From an uncultured Bacteroidota bacterium (GTDB taxonomy: Bacteria; Bacteroidota; Bacteroidia; Chitinophagales; Saprospiraceae): a DNA stretch of 45,022 nucleotides. Made by a program: the position numbers and the translations under genes. This document shows, one piece after another, positions 43,822 through 45,022 of this stretch. The DNA is taken from contig CAIZLM010000077.1 in the NCBI GenBank assembly GCA_903933805.1, forward strand, positions 1 to 45,022. The letters are read 5' to 3'. Under the pieces are notes generated by a model, which saw nothing but the letters and a program-made list of their open reading frames with translations, made no database searches and was not told the origin of the DNA. How positions within the stretch are numbered: the stretch's first letter is position 1; the number at the start of each line of letters is the position of its first letter.

Positions 43822-44989
43822 TCAGCGATGCTATTTTCCGTATTCGGTCAAACGATTCAGTGAGTATTTTTTCAGACGTAGCATAGCAAATTCTGAGACG
43901 ACCTTCTGAAGCCGACTCAAACCATGCTGCGCCACCGGGCACAAGGGCCACTCGCGCTTTTTGGTGGATTATATCGACCAATGCTGCTGAATTCAGGTTG
44001 GTATGAACGATTTTTGGAAAAGCCAAATAGGTAGCATCCGCAACAACAGGCTCGAAAAACGGCGTATTTTCAATGAATTCAAGGGTGAGGCGCCGCATAT
44101 AAGCGAGGTGTTTCCGAAAAGCGTCGAGCCAATCATCGCAAAGCGTCAGAGCCGCTGTGCCGGCAACCTGCGCAATACCGGTCATCCCAAAAGCAGTGGT
44201 TTGATGTTTAGATGCCTGGAACAAAGCCCGGTAGGTGGGTTCATCGGGACAAATGACATATCCAACGCGCAAGCCAGCCAGCCCGAAATTCTTGGACAAT
44301 CCCGAAACAATAAGGCGCTTGGCGTAATACGGCAGTTGGCGGGAAGCGATGCTGGTGGTTGGACTGTTGAAATAAATATCAGACCATATTTCATCCGAAA
44401 CCACCCATAAATCGTGTTGTGCAGCGAGCAATAGTATGTCGCGCAAGTGTTCCGATGATGGTTGTATGCCCAAGGGATTGTTGGGGTTACAAATAAAAAT
44501 TGCTTTGGTGTTGGCATCAATGGCTGCCGACAACTTCTCCAAGTCAAACTGCGCAGTTGTTTGGTCAATTTCAACCGCTCGCACCTGCGCGTGCGTATGC
44601 TCGATGGCCTTTCTGAACAAAAAATCGACCGGATTGGGAATAATCGCATTGTCTCCTGCGGAAAGAATCATGTTGGCCGCGGTGAACAGCCCATAAGCCG
44701 CGCTGTTAACGGGCAAAATAAAATCAGGGTTGGCGGGAACTTGGTAGGTGCGTTCGTACCAAGCAGCAATGGCCTGTTTGAAAGCTGGCAGTCCATCGGG
44801 AGGGCCATAGGAAAAGTAGCCATCGGCGCAATAATCGGCAATAGCACGTGAGATTTCCCGGGCAACCGGAAAATCGGGGTCGGCGGCTGTCAGGGGAATG
44901 ACATCTTGTTCAAGGGTGGCCCAGCGGAAGTTGAAAGCCTTCTGTCGGAGGGCGTCCAAATTTACCTGATCATTTGAAAATAAGCTCAT
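43811..44989 (-). CDS. PLP-dependent aminotransferase, MalY/PatB-like (cystathionine beta-lyase type)
   Basis: 392 aa from ATG 44989 (MSLFSNDQVNLDALRQKAFNF); the frame is open to the window edge, so a start further upstream cannot be excluded. Fold-type I features: PLTAADPDFPVAREI, YFSYGPPDGLPAFKQAIAAW, FICNPNNPLG (PLP Asn), WVVSDEIWSD (Asp199) and the Schiff-base Lys233 in SGLSKNFGLAGLRVGY. Similarity to the MalY/PatB group suggests a C-S lyase or aminotransferase; the exact reaction is not decidable here. It converges on murQ with an 11-bp overlap of coding sequence. Confidence 0.85.
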   Translation of the reverse strand: MSLFSNDQVNLDALRQKAFNFRWATLEQDVIPLTAADPDFPVAREISRAIADYCADGYFSYGPPDGLPAFKQAIAAWYERTYQVPANPDFILPVNSAAYGLFTAANMILSAGDNAIIPNPVDFLFRKAIEHTHAQVRAVEIDQTTAQFDLEKLSAAIDANTKAIFICNPNNPLGIQPSSEHLRDILLLAAQHDLWVVSDEIWSDIYFNSPTTSIASRQLPYYAKRLIVSGLSKNFGLAGLRVGYVICPDEPTYRALFQASKHQTTAFGMTGIAQVAGTAALTLCDDWLDAFRKHLAYMRRLTLEFIENTPFFEPVVADATYLAFPKIVHTNLNSAALVDIIHQKARVALVPGGAAWFESASEGRLRICYATSEKILTESFDRIRKIASLIIA

Positions 44990-45022
44990 ATTAACCCGTT
45001 GATTCTGTTGGTCCCACGCCAC

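Overview
The window looks like chromosomal DNA of a Bacteroidota bacterium, most likely from the Saprospiria (Haliscomenobacter/Lewinella-like). This is inferred from gene content: a SusC/SusD pair, an FG-GAP/ASPIC lipoprotein, S46 and S41 peptidases, DUF3857 and DUF4249 proteins, a fused alpha-beta branched-chain E1 dehydrogenase and a detached atpD-atpC unit. Genes lack Shine-Dalgarno sites, and several are preceded by the phylum's -7 box TAnnTTTG. No tRNA, rRNA, CRISPR array, transposase or phage gene was seen.

Layout. Positions 1-654 hold the N-terminal part of a cyclic-peptide-type ABC exporter, leftward and cut by the edge. After 1.3 kb without a gene comes a rightward block (1949-15639): SusC, SusD, a 1180-aa FG-GAP/ASPIC lipoprotein, a Tat-exported small dehydrogenase subunit, an Fe-S-type GMC oxidoreductase and the E1 dehydrogenase. 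The first five look like a locus for outer-membrane uptake and periplasmic oxidation of a glycoside. Positions 15791-26555 are all leftward: beta-CASP nuclease, rhodanese-thioredoxin lipoprotein, S41 protease, S46 (DPP11-like) peptidase, barstar-like inhibitor, barnase-like RNase, TlpA-like lipoprotein and purL. Then come msrA (+), two DUF3857 proteins (-) and a cold-shock protein (-). A rightward group follows: a 1021-aa TIR-domain protein, a HAD phosphatase and an acyltransferase. The right end holds panB (-), a DUF4249 lipoprotein (-), atpD-atpC (+), a polytopic membrane protein (-), murQ (+) and a PLP aminotransferase (-).

The strongest structure not explained by genes is a family of dispersed, nearly palindromic intergenic elements. 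Four full copies of about 164 bp (7255, 22928, 26852, 38212), three short derivatives of about 75 bp (7174, 10993, 38678) and a few half-copies share the ends GTAACTGGTTAG/CTAACCAGTTAC. Each long copy folds into one long hairpin with a variable tip and a conserved internal mismatch. One copy ends 9 bases before the start codon of the RNase gene.

Other points of interest are the large TIR protein with an unrecognised C-terminal region heading a TIR-HAD-acyltransferase group, a membrane-anchored barnase with its barstar, a pair of DUF3857 proteins of which one has lost its catalytic residues, and a leader with four hairpins before the E1 dehydrogenase gene.
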